A stretch of 64,000 nucleotides of DNA from the NCBI GenBank assembly GCA_029261995.1, contig JAJDAF010000017.1, positions 62,001 to 126,000 on the forward strand, written 5' to 3'. Below, piece by piece: positions 10,006 through 18,971 of the stretch (its first letter is position 1; the number at the start of each line of letters is the position of its first letter). Under the pieces are notes generated by a model. The model made no database searches. It was given only the letters and a program-made list of their open reading frames with translations, and had not been told where the DNA came from. Source of the stretch: Candidatus Zhuqueibacterota bacterium. GTDB lineage: Bacteria; Zhuqueibacterota; Zhuqueibacteria; Oceanimicrobiales; Oceanimicrobiaceae. Made by a program: the position numbers and the translations under genes.

Positions 10006-10446
10006 ATGGATCTAGGGAGTCTAAAGTACGCGTCAGGTTCCGTCCGCAAGAAAAAACGTATCGGACGCGGACAGGGTTCTGGGCATGGTGGTACTTCTTG
10101 CCGGGGCCATAAGGGACAAAGATCACGGGCTGGTTCTACTCGCCGCCCTTGGTTTGAGGGTGGACAGATGCCTTTGCAGCGTCGCGTCCCAAAGCGTGGG
10201 TTTACCAATATTTTCCGACAAGAATACCAGGTCATCAATGTGAGTGATCTTGAGCGGCTCAAGGGTTCAAAGGATGTGACGCCAGATGTGCTTTTTAAAG
10301 AGGGTTTGATCTCAAAAAAGAGCGTCCCAGTCAAGGTTCTGGGCAATGGTGAAATGAAAGGGGCTGTGGAAATTACCGTCCATGCTGCCAGTCAGTCCGC
10401 CAAGGACAAAATCGAAAAAGCCGGTGGGAAGGTCACAATATTATGA
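10006..10446 (+). CDS. rplO: 50S ribosomal protein L15
   Basis: Late-assembly protein of the large subunit. It has 146 residues with the glycine/arginine-rich N-terminal region (KKRIGRGQGSGHGGTSCRGH), then RPWFEGGQMPLQRRVPKRGF. The stop TGA overlaps the secY start by four bases, suggesting translational coupling to the translocon gene. Confidence 0.98.
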   Translation: MDLGSLKYASGSVRKKKRIGRGQGSGHGGTSCRGHKGQRSRAGSTRRPWFEGGQMPLQRRVPKRGFTNIFRQEYQVINVSDLERLKGSKDVTPDVLFKEGLISKKSVPVKVLGNGEMKGAVEITVHAASQSAKDKIEKAGGKVTIL

Positions 10447-11780
10447 TGCAGGGCTTCCAGAGTCTCTTCAAGATTCCTGAGCTGAAGCAGAGGATAATCT
10501 TCACGCTTTTGGTGCTGATTGTCTACCGAATCGGTGGACACGTTCCGATTCCGGGCATAAACAGTGAAGCACTGATCGCCTTTTTCAATGAGGCGAGTCA
10601 GGGCCGGGGATTACTCAGTCTTTACGACTTGTTTGCGGGTGGCGCTTTTCGGCGTGCCACTGTCTTTGCTCTTGGCATTATGCCCTACATTTCTGCATCT
10701 ATTATTATTCAGTTACTTGGGGCGGTGGTCCCGTATTTTCAGAAGCTGCAGAAAGAAGGAGAAGAGGGGCGTAAGAAGATTACCCAGTACACCCGTTATG
10801 GCACTGTGCTGATTTCTTCTATGCAGGCCTACGGCGTGAGTGTTTTCCTGGAAAGCATCACGACGAATTCGGGTCTCAGCGTTGTGCCTTATCCGGGCTT
10901 TGCATTCAAGCTGTTGGCTTTGATCACACTGACCGCGGGCACAGTGCTCATCATGTGGTTAGGTGAACAAATCACGGAGCGTGGCATCGGAAATGGCATT
11001 TCCCTGATCATCTTCATTGGTATCATTGCGACCTTCCCGAACGCCTTGTTGGATGAGTATCAGCAAATCGCTGGCGGTAACCGCGCTATTCTGACCGAAG
11101 TATTTCTGCTCGGCGTGATGTTGGTGACCATCGCTGGTGTGGTTGCTCTCACACAGGGTACGCGCAAAATTCCCGTGCAGTATGCGAAGCGAGTGGTTGG
11201 CCGCAAAGTATATGGCGGGCAAAGCACGCACATACCACTGCGCATCAACACCGCGGGCGTGATGCCGATTATTTTTGCTCAGTCTATCATGTTTGTGCCG
11301 CAAACGGTGTTAACGTTTTTCCCGGATAGCGAGCTTATGAATTCGATGGCGCGCTATTTTGATGTTCAGTCCATTGTGTACTGGATCGTGTATGGCACGC
11401 TGATTGTGTTCTTCACTTATTTTTACACGGCGATAGCTTTCAATCCCGTGGATGTGGCGGACAACATGAAAAAGCATGGTGGCTTCATCCCTGGTGTGAG
11501 GCCTGGGAAAAGAACGGCTGAATTCATCGACAACATCTTGACGCGTATCACCCTGCCGGGGTCCATCTGTCTGGCATTTGTCGCGGTGCTACCATACATC
11601 ATCACCCGTTTCGTGAATGTGTCCTTCAACTTTGCATCATTCTACGGCGGCACATCATTGCTTATTATCGTGGGTGTGGCGCTGGACACGTTGCAGCAAC
11701 TAGAGTCGCATTTGCTTATGCGTCACTATGACGGCTTTCTCAAGAATACTGGCAAGATCAAGGGTAGGCGCAGGTTCTAA
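10443..11780 (+). CDS. secY: Protein translocase channel subunit SecY
   Basis: Inner-membrane channel of the Sec translocon, which works with SecE, SecG and SecA. The 445 residues contain ten predicted membrane segments. Conserved cytoplasmic loops such as RYGTVLIS and the PGxRPGKRTAEFI region are visible. The ATG overlaps the rplO stop, and a second ATG follows immediately. In most bacteria adk follows secY; here map follows directly. Confidence 0.98.
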   Translation: MMQGFQSLFKIPELKQRIIFTLLVLIVYRIGGHVPIPGINSEALIAFFNEASQGRGLLSLYDLFAGGAFRRATVFALGIMPYISASIIIQLLGAVVPYFQKLQKEGEEGRKKITQYTRYGTVLISSMQAYGVSVFLESITTNSGLSVVPYPGFAFKLLALITLTAGTVLIMWLGEQITERGIGNGISLIIFIGIIATFPNALLDEYQQIAGGNRAILTEVFLLGVMLVTIAGVVALTQGTRKIPVQYAKRVVGRKVYGGQSTHIPLRINTAGVMPIIFAQSIMFVPQTVLTFFPDSELMNSMARYFDVQSIVYWIVYGTLIVFFTYFYTAIAFNPVDVADNMKKHGGFIPGVRPGKRTAEFIDNILTRITLPGSICLAFVAVLPYIITRFVNVSFNFASFYGGTSLLIIVGVALDTLQQLESHLLMRHYDGFLKNTGKIKGRRRF

Positions 11781-11781
11781 G

Positions 11782-12531
11782 TTGATCCATATTCGTAGCA
11801 AACGCGAAATTGACCTTATCCGAAAGAGCTGTAAGATCGTCGTTGAGGCATTGGATTTAGTTGAAGAACTCATCGCACCTGGCATTGAGACACAGCGGAT
11901 TGATGAAGAGGTCGAGAGATTCATCGTCTCCCAGGGTGGGCGTCCGGCTTTTAAAGGCTACAACGGTTTCCCTGCAAGTGCGTGCATCTCAATTGACAGG
12001 GAAGTGGTTCATGGCATTCCGGGAACACGGCATTTGAACGCTGGCGAGATTGTAAGCGTTGATATTGGAGTTGAGTGCGACGGCTTTTATGGTGACAGCG
12101 CCCGCACCTACAGCGTGGCAGACGTCAGTGTAGAAAAAACGCACCTGATGGAAGTTACGCTTGCCTCGCTGTCGAAAGGCATTGAGCAAGTCAGGGCAGG
12201 AGCAAGGTTGTCCGATATTTCGCACGCGATTCAGACAGAGGTGGAACGCGCCAACTATTCTGTTGTGCGCGACCTTGTTGGGCACGGAATTGGCCGGAAG
12301 CTGCATGAGGAGCCGCAGATTCCCAACTATGGCAAGCCGAACACGGGTCCGAGGCTCAAGCAAGGCATGGTTTTGGCGATCGAGCCAATGGTCAACATGG
12401 GGGGCTATCAAGTGGATACGGAGGCGGATAACTGGACTGTGGTTACATCAGACGGATTGCCATCCGCCCATTTCGAGCACACGGTCGCGGTGACTGATAA
12501 CGGACCTGAGATTCTAACGAGAGAGCCCTAA
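11782..12531 (+). CDS. map: Methionine aminopeptidase, type I
   Basis: Dimetal protease removing the N-terminal methionine from nascent proteins. I place the start at TTG 11782, one base after the secY stop, giving [17 protein letters not shown] and 249 residues, the normal type I length. The same frame is open back to an ATG at 11728, but that extension lies inside secY and is not MetAP-like. Metal ligands are visible in [33 protein letters not shown] and the final EHTVAV. Confidence 0.96.
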   Translation: MIHIRSKREIDLIRKSCKIVVEALDLVEELIAPGIETQRIDEEVERFIVSQGGRPAFKGYNGFPASACISIDREVVHGIPGTRHLNAGEIVSVDIGVECDGFYGDSARTYSVADVSVEKTHLMEVTLASLSKGIEQVRAGARLSDISHAIQTEVERANYSVVRDLVGHGIGRKLHEEPQIPNYGKPNTGPRLKQGMVLAIEPMVNMGGYQVDTEADNWTVVTSDGLPSAHFEHTVAVTDNGPEILTREP

Positions 12532-12535
12532 GCTC

Positions 12536-12754
12536 ATGGCAAAAGAAGCCCCAATAAAGGTTGACGGCACCATCATTGAAACTTTGCCGAATGCAACGTT
12601 TCGCGTTGAGTTGGAGAACGGTCACAAAGTTCTGGCTCACATTTCCGGCAAAATGAGAATGCATTTTATCAAGATTCTTCCGGGGGACAAGGTGACGTTG
12701 GAGTTGTCTCCATACGACCTGAGCCGGGGTAGAATCATCTATCGATATAAGTGA
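12536..12754 (+). CDS. infA: Translation initiation factor IF-1
   Basis: S1/OB-fold initiation factor binding the 30S A site. It has 72 residues, exactly the family length: [20 protein letters not shown] at the start and [19 protein letters not shown] at the end. It lies four bases after map and eight bases before rpmJ, the usual order. Confidence 0.98.
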   Translation: MAKEAPIKVDGTIIETLPNATFRVELENGHKVLAHISGKMRMHFIKILPGDKVTLELSPYDLSRGRIIYRYK

Positions 12755-12761
12755 GGAAGCT

Positions 12762-12875
12762 ATGAAAGTGAGATCGTCTCTTAAGAAGATATGTGATAAC
12801 TGCAAAATCATTCGGCGTCGAGGTCGTGTGATGGTAATTTGCAAGAACCCTCGGCATAAGCAGCGCCAGGGTTAA
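12762..12875 (+). CDS. rpmJ: 50S ribosomal protein L36, zinc-binding type
   Basis: The smallest ribosomal protein, 37 residues. It reads [20 protein letters not shown] and onward, with a Cys3His zinc site C11-x2-C14-x12-C27-x4-H32. GAGGAAGC immediately precedes the ATG. With zinc-binding S14 and S4, the block carries the zinc-dependent versions of these ribosomal proteins. Confidence 0.98.
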   Translation: MKVRSSLKKICDNCKIIRRRGRVMVICKNPRHKQRQG

Positions 12876-12916
12876 GCTAGTTAGGCTTAATCAAACGCCA
12901 AGCGTGGAGGTTTATT

Positions 12917-13282
12917 TTGGCACGTATATCGGGTATCGACTTACCAAAGGACAAGCGCATCGTTATCGGTCTGACCTATATTTTTGGCCTTGGAGTGTCA
13001 AGTTCAAAGATGATCTTGTCTGAAGCCGGAGTAGATGAAAGCACTAAGGTCAAGGATCTCTCAAATGATGATGAGGCTAAGATCAGGGCAGTCATCACAA
13101 AGGAATTCAAGGTTGAAGGTTCTTTGCGGACCGAAATTTCTATGAACATCAAGCGCCTTAAGGACATCGGCTGCTACCGGGGCATTCGACATCGTCGGAG
13201 CTTGCCGTGCAGAGGGCAGCGGACTCACACCAACGCCAGAACCCGGCGCGGGCGTCGGGCCGGAATCGGTGGCAAGAAGTAA
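12917..13282 (+). CDS. rpsM: 30S ribosomal protein S13
   Basis: Small-subunit head protein that bridges to the large subunit and contacts P-site tRNA. It has 121 residues and starts at TTG 12917 behind GGAGG at 12906-12910. The helix-hairpin-helix part ([19 protein letters not shown]) and the C-terminal [16 protein letters not shown] are typical. First gene of the alpha-type cluster. Confidence 0.98.
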   Translation: MARISGIDLPKDKRIVIGLTYIFGLGVSSSKMILSEAGVDESTKVKDLSNDDEAKIRAVITKEFKVEGSLRTEISMNIKRLKDIGCYRGIRHRRSLPCRGQRTHTNARTRRGRRAGIGGKK

Positions 13283-13321
13283 TCCAAAACAACTAATATT
13301 GAAGTACGAAAGGTTTGTTTG

Positions 13322-13711
13322 ATGGCACCTCCAAAGAGATCGAAAACTAAGAAGAAAGAGAAAGTTGAGTCTAACGGTGTGGCTCACGTGAAAGCGACGT
13401 TCAACAACACGATTGTGACGCTTACCGATCAGTATGGGAATGTGATTTCATGGGCTTCCGCCGGAAAGATTGGTTTTAAGGGCTCCCGTAAGAGCACTCC
13501 GTTTGCGGCTCAGCTGTCGGCTGAAGCTGCAGCAAAGGAAGCCATGGAACTCGGCCTGCAGCGGGTTGAGGTACTGATAAAAGGCCCTGGCTCGGGCAGG
13601 GAATCGGCTGTGAGATCACTTCAGGCTACCGGTTTGGAGATCACAGCAATCAAGGACGTGACACCGATTCCTCACAACGGCTGCCGGCCCCCGAAACGGC
13701 GTCGTGTTTAA
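13322..13711 (+). CDS. rpsK: 30S ribosomal protein S11
   Basis: Platform protein near the E site and the Shine-Dalgarno helix. It has 129 residues from ATG 13322; a TTG directly before it could add one residue. AAAGG lies upstream. The core [20 protein letters not shown] and the C-terminal [18 protein letters not shown] are highly conserved. Confidence 0.97.
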   Translation: MAPPKRSKTKKKEKVESNGVAHVKATFNNTIVTLTDQYGNVISWASAGKIGFKGSRKSTPFAAQLSAEAAAKEAMELGLQRVEVLIKGPGSGRESAVRSLQATGLEITAIKDVTPIPHNGCRPPKRRRV

Positions 13712-13745
13712 GAACACTAATTTTTGTTGGAGGACATAAACCCAG

Positions 13746-14375
13746 ATGGCAAGATATACCGGCCCAGTTTGTAAGCTCTGTCGGCGCGAAGAGCAAAAAC
13801 TCTACCTGAAAGGCACGAAGTGTACATCGCCTAAGTGTCCGCTGGAGAGCAAATCCTATCCGCCTGGACAGCATGGAACACGCAGACGATTCAAGCAATC
13901 AGAGTATGGCATCCAACTGCGCGAGAAGCAGAAAGTAAGAAGGATGTACGGCCTGATGGAGACTCAGTTTAGAAGCTACTTCGAGAAGGCTGAGCGTGCT
14001 AAGGGCATCACGAGTGAAGTCTTACTGCAGATGCTTGAACGGCGGCTTGACAACGTTGTGTATCGACTCGGGTTCGCGGCCTCCAGAAAGACGGCGAGGC
14101 AGTTGGTACTGCACCGTCATTTTCTGGTAAACGACAGATTGGTAGATATTCCATCCTACCTTATTCGACCTGGCGACGTGATTCAGGTCAAGGGAAAGAG
14201 CAAGAAGCTTGGGGTAATACACAACTCGATGAAGAAGATACGCGACGGCAAGCTGCTTCCCTGGCTTGACTTGGACAAGGCTGGCATGAGAGGTACATTG
14301 CTAAACAATCCAAGTCGTGCGGATATCCCGCTTGAAGTCAATGAGTCACTTATCGTAGAGTTATACTCTAAGTAG
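13746..14375 (+). CDS. rpsD: 30S ribosomal protein S4, zinc-binding type
   Basis: Assembly-initiator protein of the small subunit; autoregulates the alpha operon in some bacteria. It has 209 residues. A zinc site is visible at the N-terminus (C9-x2-C12-x13-C26-x4-C31). The S4 RNA-binding domain is around residues 98-160, with RLDNVVYRLGFAASRKTARQ. GGAGG lies upstream. Confidence 0.98.
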   Translation: MARYTGPVCKLCRREEQKLYLKGTKCTSPKCPLESKSYPPGQHGTRRRFKQSEYGIQLREKQKVRRMYGLMETQFRSYFEKAERAKGITSEVLLQMLERRLDNVVYRLGFAASRKTARQLVLHRHFLVNDRLVDIPSYLIRPGDVIQVKGKSKKLGVIHNSMKKIRDGKLLPWLDLDKAGMRGTLLNNPSRADIPLEVNESLIVELYSK

Positions 14376-14411
14376 AAGGATTAACTTAAGTTTGTACGGA
14401 GAGTCTCAAAT

Positions 14412-15398
14412 ATGAATTGGCCCAACTTACAAATGCCTGATAGCATTGAGATTGACGATACGAGCTACTCCAATACGTTTGGAAGGTTCGTATTGCAGCC
14501 ATTAGAAAGGGGCTATGGGGTGACAATAGGCAATTCTCTGAGGAGAATTTTACTTTCGTCATTGCCCGGGGCTGCTATTTCAATGATAAAGATCGACAAT
14601 GTCTTGCACGAATTCTCGACCATACCGGGAGTTGTCGAAGACGTGGCCGACCTGATTCTCAACCTGAAAGAAGTGCGGTTGAAGCTTCTAAGCAAGCGCC
14701 CTGAGAGGGTCTTGTTGAATCTCAGCGGTCCCAGGGAGTTTACTGCCGGTGATATTCAGAATGGTACAACTGAGTTCGAAATCCTGAATCCGGATAAGCA
14801 TCTCGCGACTTTGAACGACGATGCCGGCTTCGAGATAGAACTGCGGATATCCAGAGGCCACGGTTATGTGGCGGCTGAGGAGAACAGATTGCCCGACCAG
14901 CCTGTCGGCGCGGTCGCAATTGATGCGATTTACACCCCCGTACGGAACGTGACCTACAAGATTGAGAACACCAGACTGGGGGATCGTACGGATTATGAGA
15001 AGCTGATTCTCGACGTAGAAACAGACGGCAGTGTCACTCCGGATGATGCATTGACATACGCTGCCAAGATTCTCAAAGACCACATCCAATTGTTCATCAA
15101 CTTCGATATCGAGCCTGAAGAAGAGGAGCCTGTTGAAGTAGATGAAGAGATCCTGCAGGTCAGAAAGTTGCTCAAAATGCCTGTGGATGAGCTTGAATTG
15201 TCCGTGCGGTCATATAATTGCCTGATGGCAGCCAACATTAAGACGATTGGTGATCTTGTCAAACGTGATGAGCAGGAAATGCTCAAGTTCCGCAATTTCG
15301 GTCGCAAGTCACTGCAGGAACTTACCAAGATACTCGAGGAGAAGGGTCTCCAGTTTGGCATGGACACTGAAAAGTATTTGAAGGGCGACACCGAATAA
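14412..15398 (+). CDS. rpoA: RNA polymerase alpha subunit
   Basis: Alpha subunit: its N-terminal domain dimerises and nucleates core RNA polymerase, and its C-terminal domain binds UP elements and activators. It has 328 residues. The N-terminal domain shows YGVTIGNSLRRILLSSLPGAA. A charged linker rich in glutamate (EPEEEEPVEVDEE) precedes the C-terminal domain with NCLMAANIKTIGDL and FRNFGRKSLQEL. Located between rpsD and rplQ as usual. Confidence 0.99.
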   Translation: MNWPNLQMPDSIEIDDTSYSNTFGRFVLQPLERGYGVTIGNSLRRILLSSLPGAAISMIKIDNVLHEFSTIPGVVEDVADLILNLKEVRLKLLSKRPERVLLNLSGPREFTAGDIQNGTTEFEILNPDKHLATLNDDAGFEIELRISRGHGYVAAEENRLPDQPVGAVAIDAIYTPVRNVTYKIENTRLGDRTDYEKLILDVETDGSVTPDDALTYAAKILKDHIQLFINFDIEPEEEEPVEVDEEILQVRKLLKMPVDELELSVRSYNCLMAANIKTIGDLVKRDEQEMLKFRNFGRKSLQELTKILEEKGLQFGMDTEKYLKGDTE

Positions 15399-15410
15399 AA
15401 GGGAACAATA

Positions 15411-15884
15411 ATGCGCCATAGGAAATCTATTAAGAAGCTCGGTAGAACGGCGAGCCATCGTAAGGCACTGACGGCAAATGTGGCGACATCTTTGTTTCAG
15501 CATAAGCAGATAAAGACGACCACGCCCAAGGCCAAGGCGATCAAAAGTACCGTTGAGAAGCTCATTACTTTCGCGAAGCGAGGAACGTTGGCTGACCGGC
15601 GACAAGTGTTGAGGACCATCAGGGACAAAAGCGTTGTCAGAACTCTGTTCAATGACATCGCCCCCACATTCAAGGACAGAAACGGTGGTTACACACGGGT
15701 GATCAAACTCGGTAGGCGGCGTGGTGATGGTGCTGAAATGGCCTTGCTGGAATTGGTCGGATTTGAAGGGGTTCTCCTCGAAAAACAGCAAGAGAAAGAG
15801 GCTGAAAAGGAGAGCAAGACCCAGAAGAAGGAAAAGCAAGAGCAGGAAAAGCAGAAAGAAGCCGCGGCGGAGGCTGCCAGCTAG
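15411..15884 (+). CDS. rplQ: 50S ribosomal protein L17 with charged tail
   Basis: Large-subunit protein near the tunnel exit. The first 125 or so residues are ordinary L17 ([20 protein letters not shown], and [19 protein letters not shown]). The 157-residue product then has a low-complexity tail of about 30 residues made almost wholly of K, E, Q and A, presumably a disordered or helical surface extension. It is the last gene of the ribosomal block; a terminator follows. Confidence 0.97.
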   Translation: MRHRKSIKKLGRTASHRKALTANVATSLFQHKQIKTTTPKAKAIKSTVEKLITFAKRGTLADRRQVLRTIRDKSVVRTLFNDIAPTFKDRNGGYTRVIKLGRRRGDGAEMALLELVGFEGVLLEKQQEKEAEKESKTQKKEKQEQEKQKEAAAEAAS

Positions 15885-15917
15885 AACGCGGGAGAAACGC
15901 TGACCCATGCTTTGACC

Positions 15918-15955
15918 AGGCCGATTTTGCAATCTAATGCAGTCGGCCTTTTCTG
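15918..15955 (+). terminator. Intrinsic terminator of the ribosomal block
   Basis: Inverted repeat AGGCCGA (15918-15924) and TCGGCCT (15943-15949) followed by a T-rich run. It closes the long tuf-rplQ block just before hutU. Confidence 0.85.
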
Positions 15956-16001
15956 TATTTAGCACATCGGCAGATGCTTCTCAAGGAGTGGCAAAAATTA
16001 G

Positions 16002-17672
16002 GTGAGCAAATTGAAATCTCAAAGGAAATCAATTCGGGCACCGCGAGGCACACGCCTTAGCTGTAAGGGCTGGCAACAGGAAGCTGCGCTTCGCATGCTG
16101 ATGAACAACCTGGATCCGGAAGTTGCTGAAGCACCAGAAAGACTGGTTGTCTACGGCGGTACTGGCAAGGCTGCCAGAAACTGGCAATGCTATGAGCAAA
16201 TCGTCAAAAGCCTGCGCCAGCTTGAGAATGACGAGACGCTGTTGATTCAGTCTGGCAAGCCGGTTGCTGTATTCAGAACGCATGAGTATTCACCCCGCGT
16301 TCTCATTGCGAATTCGCTCCTGGTTCCTGCCTGGGCAGAGTGGGAATACTTCCGGGATCTCGAAGCAAAAGGGCTGATCATGTATGGACAGATGACGGCC
16401 GGCAGCTGGATTTATATCGGCTCGCAGGGGATAGTACAGGGAACGTACGAGACATTCGCATCCGCAGCGAACAAGCATTTTGGCGGCACTCTGAAAGGGA
16501 AATTGGTTGTGACCGGAGGCATGGGAGGGATGGGGGGCGCCCAGCCGCTGGCGGCCGCGATGAACGGAGCGGCCCTACTCGCCGTGGATGTCGATGAATC
16601 CCGAATCACCAAACGAATCGAGACCGGCTACTGTGATCGAGTGACTCACTCTTTGGATGACGCTCTGGAAATGGTGCAGGCCGCAAGGACGAATGGTACT
16701 GCTCTCTCGGTCGGATTGGTCGGCAATTGCGCGGACGTACTGCCCGAATTGGTACGGCGGCGAGTCGTGCCCGACATCCTGACAGACCAGACCTCGGCGC
16801 ATGATGAGTTAAATGGATATGTCCCGAATGGCATGACATTGGAGCAGGCTCTGGAGCTGAGGCAGTGCGCTCCCCAAGACTATATCCAGCGCAGCTATGC
16901 GGCAATGGTGACGCATGTGCAGGCAATGTTGGACTTGCAGAAGATGGGTGCAATCACATTTGACTACGGCAACAACCTGCGCGGACAGGCGCACAAGGCT
17001 GGCCTGAAGAACGCATTCGATTTCCCAGGTTTTGTGCCCGCTTACATTCGGCCCTTGTTCTGTGAGGGAAAGGGACCGTATCGCTGGGTTGCTCTGTCCG
17101 GCGAACCAGACGATATCTACCGCACGGATGAACTCATTCAAGAATTGTTTCCCGATGATGAAGGATTGAACCGGTGGATTGGAATGGCTCGCGAGCGGAT
17201 CCAATTCCAAGGCTTGCCTTCGCGCATCTGTTGGCTTGGGTACGGCGAACGCGCGCAATTCGGACTTGCCATGAATGACCTTGTTGCAAAGGGAGAGGTT
17301 AAAGCACCCATTGTCATTGGCCGCGACCACCTCGATACTGGATCGGTCGCTTCACCGAACCGGGAAACCGAGGGGATGATGGATGGCTCAGACGCGATCG
17401 CTGATTGGCCAATTCTCAACGCGCTTATAAACACGGCGTCAGGCGCGAGTTGGGTTTCCGTCCACCATGGCGGTGGAGTCGGTATTGGAAACTCCATTCA
17501 TGCCGGCCAGGTTATTGTGGCCGACGGAACCCCTGAGGCTGCGATACGTCTTGAGCGGGTTTTGACCAACGATCCGGGCATGGGAATTGTGCGTCACGCT
17601 GATGCAGGTTACGACTTGGCGCTGCAGACGGCACGCGAACGCGGTGTCACCATACCGATGCTCGACCGCTAG
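16002..17672 (+). CDS. hutU: Urocanate hydratase
   Basis: Converts urocanate to 4-imidazolone-5-propionate with tightly bound NAD+, the second step of histidine degradation in the cytoplasm. The 556-residue product has the glycine-rich NAD region [24 protein letters not shown] places a cysteine at residue 410, the active-site position known in the Pseudomonas enzyme. The start is GTG 16002, with AAGGAG somewhat far upstream (15983-15988). hutI follows by 9 bp. No histidine ammonia-lyase gene (hutH) is in the window. Confidence 0.97.
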   Translation: MSKLKSQRKSIRAPRGTRLSCKGWQQEAALRMLMNNLDPEVAEAPERLVVYGGTGKAARNWQCYEQIVKSLRQLENDETLLIQSGKPVAVFRTHEYSPRVLIANSLLVPAWAEWEYFRDLEAKGLIMYGQMTAGSWIYIGSQGIVQGTYETFASAANKHFGGTLKGKLVVTGGMGGMGGAQPLAAAMNGAALLAVDVDESRITKRIETGYCDRVTHSLDDALEMVQAARTNGTALSVGLVGNCADVLPELVRRRVVPDILTDQTSAHDELNGYVPNGMTLEQALELRQCAPQDYIQRSYAAMVTHVQAMLDLQKMGAITFDYGNNLRGQAHKAGLKNAFDFPGFVPAYIRPLFCEGKGPYRWVALSGEPDDIYRTDELIQELFPDDEGLNRWIGMARERIQFQGLPSRICWLGYGERAQFGLAMNDLVAKGEVKAPIVIGRDHLDTGSVASPNRETEGMMDGSDAIADWPILNALINTASGASWVSVHHGGGVGIGNSIHAGQVIVADGTPEAAIRLERVLTNDPGMGIVRHADAGYDLALQTARERGVTIPMLDR

Positions 17673-17681
17673 TCCAAGACC

Positions 17682-18941
17682 ATGGAAAAGGTACAAGCCG
17701 ACCTTTTAGTGAAACACGCAGCCGAACTCGCAACGCCCGTTTCAAGCGGTCTTGCGCCGGCTGAATTTCAGGTCATTCATGACGGTGGTTTGGCCGCCAG
17801 AGATGGGGAAATTGTGGCGGTCGGGCCTACATCTGAAGTTATGTCGTCAGTGCAGCCGATGCAGCAGGCACAAATTATCGATGCCTCCGGGATGACCGTT
17901 ACGCCCGGTCTGGTAGATTGCCACACACATCCCATATTTTTTGGCGGCAGAGAAGACGAGTTCGAAATGCGCGTAGCTGGCAAGAGCTATGAGCAGATCG
18001 CACTTGCAGGGGGAGGAATCAAGTCCAGCGTTCGAAAGTTACGCACGGCTAGCAAAACCGACCTGCTGGAAGCCGCCCTGCCCAGACTCGACCGGTTGCT
18101 CTCACTCGGCACTACCACCATCGAGGCAAAAAGCGGTTATGGCTTATCCGTTGCGGATGAAGTAAAAATGCTGGAGGTCATTAAAGAGCTGAACCGGGTC
18201 CACACACTCGAGATCGTGCCCACGTTTCTCGGGGCCCATGAAGTGCCGGACGAGTTTCGAAGCGACAAAAAGGGCTATATGACTCTTGTCACGAATGAGA
18301 TGTTGCCCAAGGTTCGTGAAGCCGGCCTTGCTGAGTATTGCGACATTTTTTGCGAAGACCATGTCTTCACTGTCGAAGAGTCCCGAGCCATTCTTCTGGC
18401 CGCACAAGAGGCCGGCTTTGGTCTGAAGATTCACGCGGAGCAGTTGACCCGGATTGGTGGCGCCGCGATGGCCGCAGAGCTTGGAGCCGTTTCAGCCGAC
18501 CATCTGGACTACTGCATTGAAGAAGATTGGATTGCGATGGCAAAGCACGGGGTGGTTCCGGTCGTCTTGCCAGGCGCTGTTCATTTTCTGGGAAAGACAC
18601 GCTACGCCGATGCGCGCGCCATGTGGGACATCGGATTGCCGGTGGCATTAGCGACCGATTTGAATCCTGGCTCCTGCATGTCGGAGTCCATGCCGATGAT
18701 GATGAATCTAGCCTGCATCTGGATGGGACTGAAGCCATCAGAAACGTTGATTGCGGCCACACAGCACGCCGCGATGGCCATCGGGCGTGGGAACTTCTTA
18801 GGAAGTCTTGAAGTAGGCAAGAAGGCCGATTTGGTACTGTGGCGCATGCCAAACCACAAACATTTAGCGTATCATTTTGGTGTCAACCTGGTTGACAAAG
18901 TGATTAAGGATGGGCTCGTTTGTACGACCCCAGTAGTCTGA
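17682..18941 (+). CDS. hutI: Imidazolonepropionase
   Basis: Amidohydrolase that opens 4-imidazolone-5-propionate to N-formimino-L-glutamate, the third step of histidine degradation. It has 419 residues. The metal ligands are visible in LVDCHTHPIFFG, LKIHAEQL and ALATDLNPG, and the conserved SADHLDY is present. It lies directly behind hutU, presumably on the same transcript; there is no obvious terminator after it. Confidence 0.97.
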   Translation: MEKVQADLLVKHAAELATPVSSGLAPAEFQVIHDGGLAARDGEIVAVGPTSEVMSSVQPMQQAQIIDASGMTVTPGLVDCHTHPIFFGGREDEFEMRVAGKSYEQIALAGGGIKSSVRKLRTASKTDLLEAALPRLDRLLSLGTTTIEAKSGYGLSVADEVKMLEVIKELNRVHTLEIVPTFLGAHEVPDEFRSDKKGYMTLVTNEMLPKVREAGLAEYCDIFCEDHVFTVEESRAILLAAQEAGFGLKIHAEQLTRIGGAAMAAELGAVSADHLDYCIEEDWIAMAKHGVVPVVLPGAVHFLGKTRYADARAMWDIGLPVALATDLNPGSCMSESMPMMMNLACIWMGLKPSETLIAATQHAAMAIGRGNFLGSLEVGKKADLVLWRMPNHKHLAYHFGVNLVDKVIKDGLVCTTPVV

Positions 18942-18971
18942 TTTGACCGTAAAAAAAGGAATTTGATTTTC

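Noticed and set aside
9633-10346. 237-codon minus-strand frame over rpsE-rplO
   Set aside because: Overlaps three certain ribosomal genes on the other strand.
16340-16597. 85-codon frame within hutU
   Set aside because: Out-of-frame shadow of a well-conserved enzyme gene.
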